A stretch of DNA of 12,483 nucleotides from JAXGVG01 sp040773965. Lineage in GTDB: Bacteria; Pseudomonadota; Alphaproteobacteria; UBA9219. The notes under the pieces are model-generated. The model was not told the origin of the DNA and searched no databases. It was given only the letters and a program-made list of their open reading frames with translations. Below, one piece after another: positions 1 to 6,837 of the stretch. Location: contig JAXGVG010000044.1 of assembly GCA_040773965.1 (NCBI GenBank), forward strand, positions 1-12,483, read 5' to 3'. Positions within the stretch are counted from its first letter, which is position 1. The number at the start of each line of letters is the position of its first letter. The position numbers were made by a program, and so were the translations under genes.

Positions 1-979
1 CCGCTTCGACGGTCGTCCTGATGAGATTCACCATCATGCTTCCAGCCTGCGCAAGCCACTGGTACACATCGAAGGATTTATACAGCCAAGCTATGCAATA
101 CTGGTCTTCGGGATGGCGGCGCAGCTCCTTTACCTTGTCCGCATTCTTCCAGTCGTACTCAAGCGCCTGTTTATAGGTATCCATGGTTGTCGTAAGCATA
201 TTGGCCCGGTAAAGCCGCCGCGCCTGATCCATCGCCTGCGCGATCGCCAGATTCGGGCAATTCAGCGGAACGTGAGGGGTGGTGACGTTGCTTAGGCCGT
301 TGGGGGCCTTATAGACGCCAATGTTTGGAACGCCCGTATAAGGATTGTTGCCCATCTGCACAGTCTGACAATTCGTTCCCGTTTTGTTACAAGCTTCTTG
401 CGAATAAGCACATGGCTCATTGGGCCGGGGCGGATGCCGAACACCCTCCTTATCCTTGTAACCACGGCAGTAACCTCCGCCGGTATTATAAGCGCAAAGC
501 TTTGCTTCCCATGATTGGCAGTGCTTGCCATTTTGTCGGTAAATCTTTAAACCGCACCACACGGAATAGGCTGTGTCACCGCTCATCATCCTGTTTCTTA
601 CGTATTCTTTGGTTTGTCCCTCCTTTGCACAATCCGCCAAAGTGCCCTCATTAATCTGCATGGGGCCCCAGTCGTTTGACGTCTTGCCTTTGCTTGGATA
701 AGCGCTACCGCTATTTTCGTTGGCTGAAATATTCACGAGAGCAAGGGCTTCGGGGTTGGATTTATAATCGCCTGCAATTTGCTTAATGGCTTGTTCCATC
801 TCGTAATCAAGACAAAATTGCCGCCAAGGAATGCAGCCTGTCCAGTCGTCGAAATCTTTCGATGACGCAATAGTTTTGCTTGGCGCCAAGAGAATAAGAA
901 AAACGGTCAAAGAAAGCAGGCTAACCATCTTTGCTCTAATTGATGTTTTTAACTTGATTCTCGGCAAAGAAGTTCTCAT
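1..979 (-). CDS. Secreted cysteine-rich lytic-transglycosylase-like protein, partial (C-terminus beyond left edge)
   Basis: The minus-strand frame is open from the ATG at 979 to base 1, giving 326 residues with no stop. The N-terminus is basic, followed by a hydrophobic stretch (residues 18-33, MVSLLSLTVFLILLAP) and a likely signal-peptidase site near TIA-SS (37-39). The SLT (lysozyme-like) signature follows in order: NENSG at 87-91, with E88 the candidate catalytic glutamate; WGPMQIN at 104-110; AYNTGG at 163-168. Such enzymes cleave peptidoglycan glycan strands in the periplasm. I count 12 cysteines, C49 to C295, which suggests disulfides. The region after residue 240 is not recognised. An in-frame ATG at 928 is an alternative start that would begin directly at the hydrophobic segment. 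The 979 start lies 13 nt after the stop of the gene upstream, so the two are probably cotranscribed. A VirB1-like role in a secretion or conjugation machine is possible, but nothing else here shows one. Confidence 0.75.
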   Translation of the reverse strand, partial: MRTSLPRIKLKTSIRAKMVSLLSLTVFLILLAPSKTIASSKDFDDWTGCIPWRQFCLDYEMEQAIKQIAGDYKSNPEALALVNISANENSGSAYPSKGKTSNDWGPMQINEGTLADCAKEGQTKEYVRNRMMSGDTAYSVWCGLKIYRQNGKHCQSWEAKLCAYNTGGGYCRGYKDKEGVRHPPRPNEPCAYSQEACNKTGTNCQTVQMGNNPYTGVPNIGVYKAPNGLSNVTTPHVPLNCPNLAIAQAMDQARRLYRANMLTTTMDTYKQALEYDWKNADKVKELRRHPEDQYCIAWLYKSFDVYQWLAQAGSMMVNLIRTTVEA

Positions 980-992
980 TCCTTTATCCAAG

Positions 993-1541
993 TCACTGTG
1001 TTGGAGCCGGTTTAATGTTTTTCTGGTATATTACTGGAAGATCGGGAATGTTTCTCGGACGGCACCCCCCCTCTTCTGCTTTTCTCGAATTACCGTCTGG
1101 AGCCAGCCACAAGTCCTCTTCGCTGTGCCAGCAGACATGAACGCCTCCGTTCTCCATGCTGATATAGATGAGCGCCGAATTAAAACACCCTCTCTTTCGA
1201 GAACAGCTCAACAACACCGCTATGCTGTTATCGTCAATTCGTTTGATGAGAGATTCGTCTGGACCGCCCTGCCCCCATCCTGACGCGACTAAATCATAGC
1301 GTTCCTTGCCAAGTGTCCGAAGCATTGATGCTTTAACCAAGGGAATTTCCCACAGCGCCTGGCGGGAAGGAGGATCAAGGGAATTAGGCGGCGTGCTGGG
1401 AGACGGCATTTTGTCGATCCACGCCTCAAGAAATTTAAAAGACTCCGCCTTTTTTTCCGTCTTCACCGCGTCGCCGGCATGCAGGGCCGGGCCGCACAAC
1501 ATCGCCCCTAAAACAACCATGGTCGCCACTATTTTTCGCAC
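993..1541 (-). CDS. Secreted protein of unknown function, GTG start
   Basis: This is a 182-residue protein that I do not recognise. The start codon is GTG. It is preceded by GGGGAG (1550-1555, read on the minus strand) with 8 nt between, which favours this start over the internal ATG at 1520. Residues 1-22 form a clear Sec signal peptide, MRKIVATMVVLGAMLCGPAL then HA, with cleavage expected after ALHA; the AMLC stretch does not fit a lipobox. The mature part has four cysteines (C113, C119, C137, C160) and a tryptophan-rich middle (HVCWHSEEDLW, 135-145), so a small disulfide-bonded periplasmic domain is likely. The SLT-like gene follows 13 nt downstream on the same strand. The pairing suggests a shared envelope function, but the sequence does not say which. 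Confidence 0.6.
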   Translation of the reverse strand: MRKIVATMVVLGAMLCGPALHAGDAVKTEKKAESFKFLEAWIDKMPSPSTPPNSLDPPSRQALWEIPLVKASMLRTLGKERYDLVASGWGQGGPDESLIKRIDDNSIAVLLSCSRKRGCFNSALIYISMENGGVHVCWHSEEDLWLAPDGNSRKAEEGGCRPRNIPDLPVIYQKNIKPAPTQ

Positions 1542-1675
1542 AGGCGGAACTCCCCGACATAACGGTGAAAGCCGGCCGTTACTTTAACGTGCCCAATCCT
1601 TCATGGCCATAGGGTTATGCGGCCTTTTCACCGTCACTTTATTATTCGGCATTTGAGCTTAATGAAGGATTAATT

Positions 1676-1716
1676 AAGCCAATTCTTAATGAGCGCAGCG
1701 CGTTTAGAATTGGCTT
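1676..1716. repeat. 11-bp perfect inverted repeat
   Basis: AAGCCAATTCT (1676-1686) and AGAATTGGCTT (1706-1716) are exact reverse complements around a 19-nt loop, which itself contains the small palindrome GCGCAGCGC. The right arm runs directly into the first CCCGGC palindrome. No T-tract follows on either strand, so I do not call it a terminator. It may be the outer edge of the repeat element or a separate hairpin. Confidence 0.7.
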
Positions 1717-1739
1717 GTCCCGGCGAAGGCCGGGATCCA
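1711..1739. repeat. Palindromic element copy A (REP-like)
   Basis: The core is CCCGGC (1719-1724), loop GAAG, GCCGGG (1729-1734), flanked by TTGT on the left and ATCCA on the right. Copies B and C downstream share the core and flanks. Short CCGGCGAAGGCCGGGATCCA-type dispersed repeats are common between genes in proteobacterial genomes. They are mostly of unknown function and may form hairpins at mRNA ends. Confidence 0.7.
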
Positions 1740-1773
1740 GTCATTATAAGAGCTTAATAAGAGCTTTAGAGTG

Positions 1774-1835
1774 GGCTTGTCCTGGCGACCTGTCCTCCGA
1801 AGCTGTCCCGCAGCGCAGGAGGAAGGCCGGGATCC
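1774..1835. repeat. Palindromic element copy B, enlarged by a nested palindrome
   Basis: The left half TTGTCCTGGCGA and the right half AAGGCCGGGATCCA match copy A apart from one change (CCTGGC for CCCGGC). Between them lies an extra block that is a palindrome in its own right: TCCTCC (1793-1798) pairs with GGAGGA (1818-1823), and inside that GCTG (1802-1805) pairs with CAGC (1811-1814). The copy therefore looks like one repeat type sitting inside the loop of another. Confidence 0.65.
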
Positions 1836-1859
1836 ATGTTTTGTTTGAACTTAGAAAAC

Positions 1860-1885
1860 GCCGTATCCCGGCGAAGGCCGGGATC
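1860..1885. repeat. Palindromic element copy C (REP-like)
   Basis: The core CCCGGCGAAGGCCGGGATC is identical to copy A over 19 nt, with arms at 1867-1872 and 1877-1882. The flanks have diverged (CCGTAT on the left, TATTT on the right). It lies about 45 bp from the end of the minus-strand O-antigen ligase gene, where it could form a hairpin at the 3' end of that mRNA. Confidence 0.65.
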
Positions 1886-1929
1886 TATTTGACTATTTCG
1901 CTTTATAAAAAAGTAACCTTAATAACGGC

Positions 1930-3156
1930 TTAGGAATTCGTCCTTGCCGTTTTTCGCTCCAACAACGCAAAGGCAAAAGCCGTCAAGGCGAAAGCCGCCA
2001 GAAGCGAATCCGTCCAGAAGTCATAAGCCACCATCGCCAACGCAAAAGCCATCGTCCAGGCCGCCAAGGCAAAAGGCACGCGTTTTTTTTGAACACGCCC
2101 GGCCAGACGCAACATAAAGAGAGCAAAAAACACGCCCAGAGCCAACCCCGGCAGTCCCAACTCGACCCATAACTGCGTGAACGCGTTATGGGGGTGGCTT
2201 ACCGGCCCGGTCGTGACGACATAAGAAGCGCTGTGAGGGCTAAGGGGCTGTAACTCATGGCTGCTGCCCAACCCCCACCCCAGCCATGGACGCTCCAGAA
2301 TGCGGTAAGACATGAAATCCCAGATTTCCATCCGCGCCTTCCATGACGACGGCAAGCGGGCTATGCCTTCGAGATAATTATCAAACATGGCTTGCGCCAC
2401 AAACGGCCACGCCGTAGCCAGCACCGCCAACAGCCCCAGCCCCCAACGCGCAACCGTCGGCGCCAGCAAGGCGGCGGCAAAAACAACGGCCGCCATAACG
2501 AACCCCAACTGTGTCGCGCGTGACAGCGTCAAGGTAAGCGGCAAAAGCATGACAAGAAAAAACGGCGCAACGGTCCACCGCCGTTTTGGCTCCGCCCACA
2601 ACGACGCCATGAACGGCCAGCTTAAAAGAACCGCATAAGAGAAACCTCGGTTGTATTTCGTGACGGCCTTTTCGTCGAAAACGCCCGAGCCGTTCATCCA
2701 TTTCAACAGCGGCGTGCCGCTGAACAGCTCGGCCCCAAGCGCGAACATTCCCAACGCCGCCGCAATGGCCGCGTACTTAAACACGTCCGCCTGTGCCGCG
2801 CGCGCCTGAACGGCCGGGCAGCTTAGCAATAACAGCGGCAACAGAATGGTCGCAAGCCGCAACGTCTCTTTCCAGGCAAGCCACTTATCCATGGCCTGAA
2901 GGTCGAGCGCGGCGCACACGAGCAGAAAGAAAAAACAAAATCCCGCCAACACGCCATGCGGCTTCGGCGCGCGTCCGTCCGCCATCCATACCGCGCCAAA
3001 CAGAAGCAGGCCGCCGCCGATGCCAAGACTTGCGTACGAACCGCCAAGAAAAACGCCAAGCGTTCCGGTCAACGCAAAAATCAGCAGGCCCAGCCACGGA
3101 ACGGCGCGCGCCGCGCGTTCGCGTTGTGAAAGCAGGAACGAAAAAAAACGGTTCAT
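1930..3156 (-). CDS. O-antigen ligase / Wzy_C-family polytopic membrane protein
   Basis: The protein has 408 residues and is very hydrophobic, with about ten or more predicted membrane helices spread from residue 20 to 400. The family signature lies in the last periplasmic loop: a basic and aromatic stretch SSWKARMEIW (270-279), ERPWLGWGLG (288-297) and HPHNAFTQLWVELGLPG (321-337). This is the pattern of WaaL/Wzy-type enzymes that transfer or polymerise undecaprenyl-linked glycans on the periplasmic face of the inner membrane; the conserved histidine would be H321 or H323. I chose the ATG at 3156, giving MNRFFSFLLSQRERAARAVP, because it begins 5 nt after the xerD stop. The frame stays open further upstream, but that part lies within xerD. 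Sequence cannot separate O-antigen ligase from polymerase or other glycan ligases. Confidence 0.8.
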   Translation of the reverse strand: MNRFFSFLLSQRERAARAVPWLGLLIFALTGTLGVFLGGSYASLGIGGGLLLFGAVWMADGRAPKPHGVLAGFCFFFLLVCAALDLQAMDKWLAWKETLRLATILLPLLLLSCPAVQARAAQADVFKYAAIAAALGMFALGAELFSGTPLLKWMNGSGVFDEKAVTKYNRGFSYAVLLSWPFMASLWAEPKRRWTVAPFFLVMLLPLTLTLSRATQLGFVMAAVVFAAALLAPTVARWGLGLLAVLATAWPFVAQAMFDNYLEGIARLPSSWKARMEIWDFMSYRILERPWLGWGLGSSHELQPLSPHSASYVVTTGPVSHPHNAFTQLWVELGLPGLALGVFFALFMLRLAGRVQKKRVPFALAAWTMAFALAMVAYDFWTDSLLAAFALTAFAFALLERKTARTNS

Positions 3157-3161
3157 GTCCT

Positions 3162-4085
3162 TCAACCTTTCCGCCGGGCAAGCGGATGATGTTCCGCCAC
3201 CGTGCGCGTAAGACGGTCGGTCGCAACATGCGTGTAAATTTGCGTTGTGGCAATGTCGGCGTGGCCGAGCATGGCCTGCACGCTGCGCAAATCCGCGCCG
3301 TGCTCGATCAGATGCGTCGCAAAGGCGTGGCGCAGCACGTGCGGGCTGAGTCTTTCGGGCGCAATTCCCGCGCCAATGCCGACCTCCTTGAGCAGCTGAA
3401 AGAAACGCTGCCGCGTGATGGGCCGCGCGCCGCCTTTCATCGGCGAAGGAAACAGAAAAGGCGAAACGCCTTTCTCGCCAAGCATCGTCTTGCGGTGCGG
3501 CAGCCACGCGCGCAGCGCCGCCACGGCCGGATCGCCGAGCGGCACCATGCGCTCCTTGCCGCCCTTGCCCTTCACCTGAACGAGTCCGCGATCGAACAGC
3601 ACGGAGCCCAACGGCAACCCGACAAGCTCGCTGACGCGCAATCCTGTCGCATACAGCAGTTCCAGCATAGCCTTGAGGCGCGCGCCTTCGAGACCTTTCA
3701 TCCGGGCCACAACCTTAAGAAGCTCGTTCACTTCCTCTTCGCTCAAATACTTTGGCAGCGAACGCCCAAGCCTGGGCGCGTCGATGTTGCGCAAAGGATC
3801 TTCCTCGCGCATTTTTTCCGAACAGAGAAAACGATAGAATTGCTTCAGCGCCGACAAACGCCTTGCCTGCGTGCGCGCCGCGAACGCGCGAAGCGATTTG
3901 ATATACGCCCGCAGATCGTCCTCGCCGGCGCGCGCCATGTCGACCTTGCGTTTGGCCAGAAACTGCGCCGCATCCAGCAAATCGCGCGCATAGGCCGCGC
4001 GCGTGTTGACCGATGCGTTCCGCTCGGCAAGCATCATGTCGAGAAACGCGGCAACGAAAGGCTGGCTGTCAAGAACGGTCGGCAT
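3162..4085 (-). CDS. xerD: Tyrosine recombinase XerD
   Basis: The protein has 307 residues, close to the roughly 300 usual for XerC/XerD. The N-terminal SAM-like core-binding domain spans about 8-95 (FLDMMLAERNASVNTRAAYARD region). The catalytic domain follows with the full active-site set: R150 (ATGLRVSEL), K174 (VKGKGGKERMVPLG), H249 and R252 (SPHVLRHAFATHL), H275 (LGHADIATTQIY) and nucleophile Y284 (IYTHV). Xer recombinases resolve chromosome dimers at dif with FtsK. The assignment as XerD rather than XerC rests on overall resemblance, including LSPHVLRHAFATHL, and is less sure than the family. The start lies 103 bp from, and divergent to, lptC. The O-antigen ligase follows after 5 nt, so the two probably share a transcript. 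No dif-like site was recognised nearby. Confidence 0.87.
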   Translation of the reverse strand: MPTVLDSQPFVAAFLDMMLAERNASVNTRAAYARDLLDAAQFLAKRKVDMARAGEDDLRAYIKSLRAFAARTQARRLSALKQFYRFLCSEKMREEDPLRNIDAPRLGRSLPKYLSEEEVNELLKVVARMKGLEGARLKAMLELLYATGLRVSELVGLPLGSVLFDRGLVQVKGKGGKERMVPLGDPAVAALRAWLPHRKTMLGEKGVSPFLFPSPMKGGARPITRQRFFQLLKEVGIGAGIAPERLSPHVLRHAFATHLIEHGADLRSVQAMLGHADIATTQIYTHVATDRLTRTVAEHHPLARRKG

Positions 4086-4188
4086 TCTTCTGTCTTCTCA
4101 AAGCCTTATGCATCCATGAATGCGGCGAAAAGCTTATCCCACAATGCGTTCGGGTTGCAAAGCCCGCGTTCCCGGTCAATGATAAGGC

Positions 4189-4896
4189 ATGACATCCGGT
4201 TCCGGCAAAAAAGATGACGGGAAAAAAAGACGGGGGCTTATGCGCTACGTGCGCCCGCGCGACACGCGCCGCGCCGTCGCGTCCAGCCGCGCCTACAGCC
4301 GCCGCGTCGTCGCGCTTCGCTGGGCCCTGCCGCTGATTGTTTTCATGGCGATGGCGGGACTGGTGGCGTGGCCCATGATGAACGCGAAGAAACTCACGAC
4401 GGCGGTGGCCGCCGCCGCGCCCAATCTTGTCGTTGAAAACCTGAAGCTTTCCGGCCTCGACGCAAGCGACCAACCCTATTCCCTGACGGCCGCGCGCGCC
4501 GTGCAGGAAGGCAACTCGCGGAATCTTATCGGCCTTGAGCGGCCTCAGGGAAAAATAACGTTGACCTCGGGCGACGGGGTTTTCGGGACGGCGCTTTACG
4601 GCCGCTACGATCAGCAGGCCAAGCTGCTCTGGCTGAACGGCGACGTTCAGATTTTTCACGATCAAGGCTATCGTTTCACCACGAGCGCCGCCCAGGTCGA
4701 TATGGGCCAAAACACAGCCTGGGGCGAGCAACCGGTCCTTATTCAGGGGGATTTCGGCGAAATAAGGGGCCAGGGGTTCCACGTCCGGGAAAAAGGCAAG
4801 TTGTTGATAATAAAAGGGAAAACGTCTGCCCGGTTCAATTTGCGCGCTTTATCCGGCTCTGATAAACCTCCTGCTAATAAAGTTGAGTCAAAGTAG
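4189..4896 (+). CDS. lptC: LPS export protein LptC
   Basis: The protein has 235 residues. A basic cytoplasmic N-terminus (1-44, many Lys/Arg) is followed by one membrane helix at about 45-64 (WALPLIVFMAMAGLVAWPMM) and a periplasmic beta-rich domain of the LptC/OstA kind (about 75-215), with alternating strands such as PNLVVENLKLSGLD and GKITLTSGDGVFGT. LptC anchors in the inner membrane, binds the LptB2FG transporter and hands LPS to LptA. The identity is supported by the position directly before lptA and lptB. The N-terminal cytoplasmic tail is longer than in E. coli LptC (191 aa). Only a weak AAGG lies 1 nt before the ATG, so the start is not firmly fixed. Confidence 0.85.
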   Translation: MTSGSGKKDDGKKRRGLMRYVRPRDTRRAVASSRAYSRRVVALRWALPLIVFMAMAGLVAWPMMNAKKLTTAVAAAAPNLVVENLKLSGLDASDQPYSLTAARAVQEGNSRNLIGLERPQGKITLTSGDGVFGTALYGRYDQQAKLLWLNGDVQIFHDQGYRFTTSAAQVDMGQNTAWGEQPVLIQGDFGEIRGQGFHVREKGKLLIIKGKTSARFNLRALSGSDKPPANKVESK

Positions 4897-4951
4897 GCGG
4901 GGCCTGAGAGGGGCTACAGCGGGCTTGTTCCGATTTTTCTTTCACACAATC

Positions 4952-5905
4952 ATGGCAACGCGCATGCGTTTACTGGCTATCCTCATCTGTTTCGGCTTGG
5001 CAATAAACTGGAACGCCCAGGCCGCGCCTGCGCCGGACAAAAACGCAATGGCGTCTCCGCTGGCGGCGTCTGACGAGCCCGTCGAAGTCACGGCGGACGA
5101 AAGCCTCGAATGGCACCAGAACGAACGTCTTTACATCGCGCGCGGCAAGGCGCGCGCCACGCGCGGCACGACCGTCGTCGAGGCCGACGTTCTCACCGCC
5201 CACGAACGCGAAACGGCAACGTCGGACGAGCCCGGGCTCACGGCGGATCGCGCCGCCGGTAACAACATCGACCGGCTGACGGCCGAAGGCAATGTCCTTA
5301 TCCGCAACAACGAGCAGGAAATTCACGGCGATTACGCGGTCTACGACCTCGACCGCCATTTTGCCAAAATCACGGGCAAGAACCTTAAGTATGTCACCTC
5401 CCGCGACGTCGTGACGGCGAAAGAGTCCATGGAATACTACGACGACAAAAACATGGCCGTCGCGCGCGGCAAGGCCGTCGCGCTGCATGACGAACGTCAT
5501 GTCGAGGCCGATATTCTCACCGCCCGTTTCGTCCAAAAACCGAACGGCGAAATGGAAATGTCCGACATGACGGCCGAAGGCCATGTCGCGGTTATCGCGG
5601 GCGACGACGTCGTGCGCGGCGACAAGGCGGTCTATGACGTCAAACGCAACGTCGCCGTGATTACCGGCAACGTCCGCATTACGCGCGACGACACGCATCT
5701 GTCCGGGGCGCGCGCCGAAGTGGATTTTACGCAAGGACGGAGCCGCCTGCTGAACGACGGCAAAGGCCGGGTCCGCGCGCTGCTGACGCCGAAGGCGTCT
5801 GCTGACAAAAACACTAACGCCTTGCCCGCCAAGGAAAATGCGCCCGGGGTTGACAGGCGGAAACCGAAAGACCAGAAAGCCATTCAGAAAGTGCCGCTCC
5901 CATGA
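4952..5905 (+). CDS. lptA: LPS transport periplasmic protein LptA with duplicated OstA domain
   Basis: The protein has 317 residues with a signal peptide, MATRMRLLAILICFGLAINW then NAQA, cleaved near AQA-AP (24-25). LptA forms the periplasmic bridge carrying LPS from LptC to LptD. E. coli LptA is about 185 residues; this one is far longer because the OstA fold is repeated. Unit 1 (about 44-142) has IARGKARA, VEADVLTA, LTAEGNVLI, HGDYAVYD and AKITGKN in order. Unit 2 (about 153-240) has VARGKAVA, VEADILTA, MTAEGHVAV, RGDKAVYD and AVITGNV in the same order, followed by a partial third set (VRITRDDTHLSGARAEVDF). The C-terminus (280-317) is Lys/Pro-rich and probably disordered. The ATG at 4952 was chosen for its compact signal peptide; ATG 4964 or an upstream TTG at 4883 (overlapping lptC) are alternatives, and none has a good ribosome site. 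The stop overlaps the lptB start by 4 nt. Confidence 0.87.
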   Translation: MATRMRLLAILICFGLAINWNAQAAPAPDKNAMASPLAASDEPVEVTADESLEWHQNERLYIARGKARATRGTTVVEADVLTAHERETATSDEPGLTADRAAGNNIDRLTAEGNVLIRNNEQEIHGDYAVYDLDRHFAKITGKNLKYVTSRDVVTAKESMEYYDDKNMAVARGKAVALHDERHVEADILTARFVQKPNGEMEMSDMTAEGHVAVIAGDDVVRGDKAVYDVKRNVAVITGNVRITRDDTHLSGARAEVDFTQGRSRLLNDGKGRVRALLTPKASADKNTNALPAKENAPGVDRRKPKDQKAIQKVPLP

Positions 5906-6702
5906 ACCCCACCGGAAAAGTTATCCCCTTCACGCCCGCCGACGCTCCCGAAAGAGCCCGCGCGCCCCGCGCCCTGCCCGGGCATGGCCTTGAAGCGGCG
6001 CATCTCGGCAAGCAATACCGTCACCGGCCCGTTTTGCACAACGTCAGCCTGACGCTCCAGCGCGGCGAGGTTGTCGGCCTGCTTGGCCCCAACGGCGCGG
6101 GCAAGACGACATGCTTTTATCTTTTGACGGGCCTCGTCACGCCCGACACCGGCACGATCATGCTGGACGGCGTGGACATGACGACGCTGCCGATGTACCG
6201 CCGTTCGCGGCTCGGGCTCAGCTACCTGCCGCAGGAAGCGTCGATCTTTCGCGGCCTGAACGTCGAGGACAACATACGCGCCGTGCTTGAGGTCATCGAG
6301 CCCGACCGCGACACGCGCGAAGTCATGCTGGACGAGCTGCTGGTGGAGTTCGGGATTGCGCATTTGCGCCGCGCCCCATCGATGGCGTTGTCGGGCGGCG
6401 AGCGCCGCCGCGTTGAAATCGCCCGCGCCCTGGCGTCGCAACCGCATTTCCTTCTTCTGGACGAGCCCTTCGCGGGCATCGATCCGATCGCGCTCAGCGA
6501 TATTCGGGAACTGGTTGTTCATCTGCGCGACCGGGGCCTTGGCGTTCTCATCACCGACCACAACGTCCGCGCGACGCTGGAAATTGTGGATCGCGCCTAC
6601 ATCATCCACGACGGCAAGGTGCTGATGGAAGGCCCGCCGGACGAAATCGTCACCCACGCCGATGTCCGCCGCGTTTATCTGGGCGACGAATTCAAGATGT
6701 AA
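5902..6702 (+). CDS. lptB: LPS export ABC transporter ATP-binding protein LptB
   Basis: The protein has 266 residues and all ABC ATPase motifs: Walker A GPNGAGKTT (62-70), Q-loop Q111 (YLPQEASIFRGL), signature LSGGERRRVEIARAL (163-177), Walker B FLLLDEP (183-189; D187, catalytic E188), D-loop AGIDP and H-loop H220 (ITDHNVR). The IFRGLNVEDNI stretch and the TDHNVRATLEIVDRAYIIHDG region are characteristic of LptB. LptB dimers power extraction of LPS from the inner membrane by LptF/LptG. About 28 extra residues precede the core compared with E. coli LptB (241 aa). The ATG overlaps the lptA stop as ATGA, indicating translational coupling. The operon ends at the terminator at 6731-6754. In many Alphaproteobacteria rpoN follows lptB; here the CRISPR locus does. 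Confidence 0.95.
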   Translation: MNPTGKVIPFTPADAPERARAPRALPGHGLEAAHLGKQYRHRPVLHNVSLTLQRGEVVGLLGPNGAGKTTCFYLLTGLVTPDTGTIMLDGVDMTTLPMYRRSRLGLSYLPQEASIFRGLNVEDNIRAVLEVIEPDRDTREVMLDELLVEFGIAHLRRAPSMALSGGERRRVEIARALASQPHFLLLDEPFAGIDPIALSDIRELVVHLRDRGLGVLITDHNVRATLEIVDRAYIIHDGKVLMEGPPDEIVTHADVRRVYLGDEFKM

Positions 6703-6726
6703 TCGCGCCGCTTTGTTTTAAGCCAC

Positions 6727-6759
6727 AAAAAAACGCGGGGCGTACCCCGCGTTTAAATA
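6727..6759. terminator. Bidirectional intrinsic terminator shared by lptB and tracrRNA
   Basis: AAACGCGGGG (6731-6740), loop CGTA, CCCCGCGTTT (6745-6754) form a perfect 10-bp GC-rich stem. On the minus strand it is followed by seven T residues (6733 down to 6727), a strong end for the tracrRNA. On the plus strand it is followed by the weaker TTTAAATATTT tail, 28 bp after the lptB stop, and can end the lpt operon. Confidence 0.85.
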
Positions 6760-6828
6760 TTTGACGCGGCCCTTTCGGGCCGCTTGTTACCGGCTAGACC
6801 GCAAAATCCTGTCAAAAACTCCACGGTT
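6727..6828 (-). ncRNA. tracrRNA of the type II-C system
   Basis: Bases 6790-6813 are an exact 24-nt match to the reverse complement of the array repeat as written on the plus strand. GTT at 6786-6788 continues the match after a single extra base (6789), so 27 of 36 repeat positions can pair. Read on the minus strand the RNA runs: a leader of about 15 nt, the anti-repeat (6813-6786), a 7-bp hairpin GCGGCCC-GAAA-GGGCCGC with a GNRA-type tetraloop (6783-6766), a short single-stranded A/U-rich linker, then the terminator hairpin and U-tract (6754-6727). This layout is that of functional tracrRNAs: duplex for RNase III and Cas9 loading, then 3' hairpins bound by Cas9. The expected size is about 100 nt. 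The 5' end is inferred from the promoter at 6836-6864, so it is approximate. Confidence 0.9.
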
Positions 6829-6837
6829 ATGCATAAT
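6809..6837 (+). promoter_or_regulatory. Possible cas9 promoter overlapping the anti-repeat
   Basis: CTGTCA (6809-6814) and CATAAT (6832-6837) are separated by 17 bp. The first matches 4 of 6 consensus positions and the second 5 of 6. Transcription would start near 6844, about 50 nt before the cas9 ATG. The match is modest and the -35 lies inside the anti-repeat, so the true promoter could lie elsewhere. Confidence 0.35.

Larger units (their letters stand above)
1542..1929. other. Intergenic region with palindromic repeats, no gene seen
   Basis: No convincing coding sequence lies here; the only plus-strand frame (1715-1933) translates the repeats themselves. Bases 1542-1675 would hold the promoter of the minus-strand gene starting at 1541, but I see no convincing -35/-10 pair. 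Bases 1676-1887 are packed with the inverted repeat and palindromic copies listed separately. The region separates two minus-strand transcription units: the 1930 gene ends just to its right and the 1541 gene begins to its left. Confidence 0.7.

Noticed and set aside
831..1283. Plus-strand 150-codon open frame
   Set aside because: It overlaps two minus-strand genes that have signal peptides, one with an SLT signature; it has no domain or start context of its own.
4156..4184. Promoter TTGCAA-17-AATGAT before lptC
   Set aside because: Each hexamer matches only 4 of 6 positions and the start would fall on the ATG itself, so it is too weak to call.
2793..4217. Long plus-strand open frame antisense to xerD and the O-antigen ligase
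   Set aside because: The product is Arg/His-rich with no recognisable domain, as expected opposite GC-rich genes; both minus-strand genes have clear family motifs.
5884..6657. Minus-strand open frames opposite lptA, lptB and lptC
   Set aside because: They mirror well-identified genes in GC-rich DNA and show no motifs.
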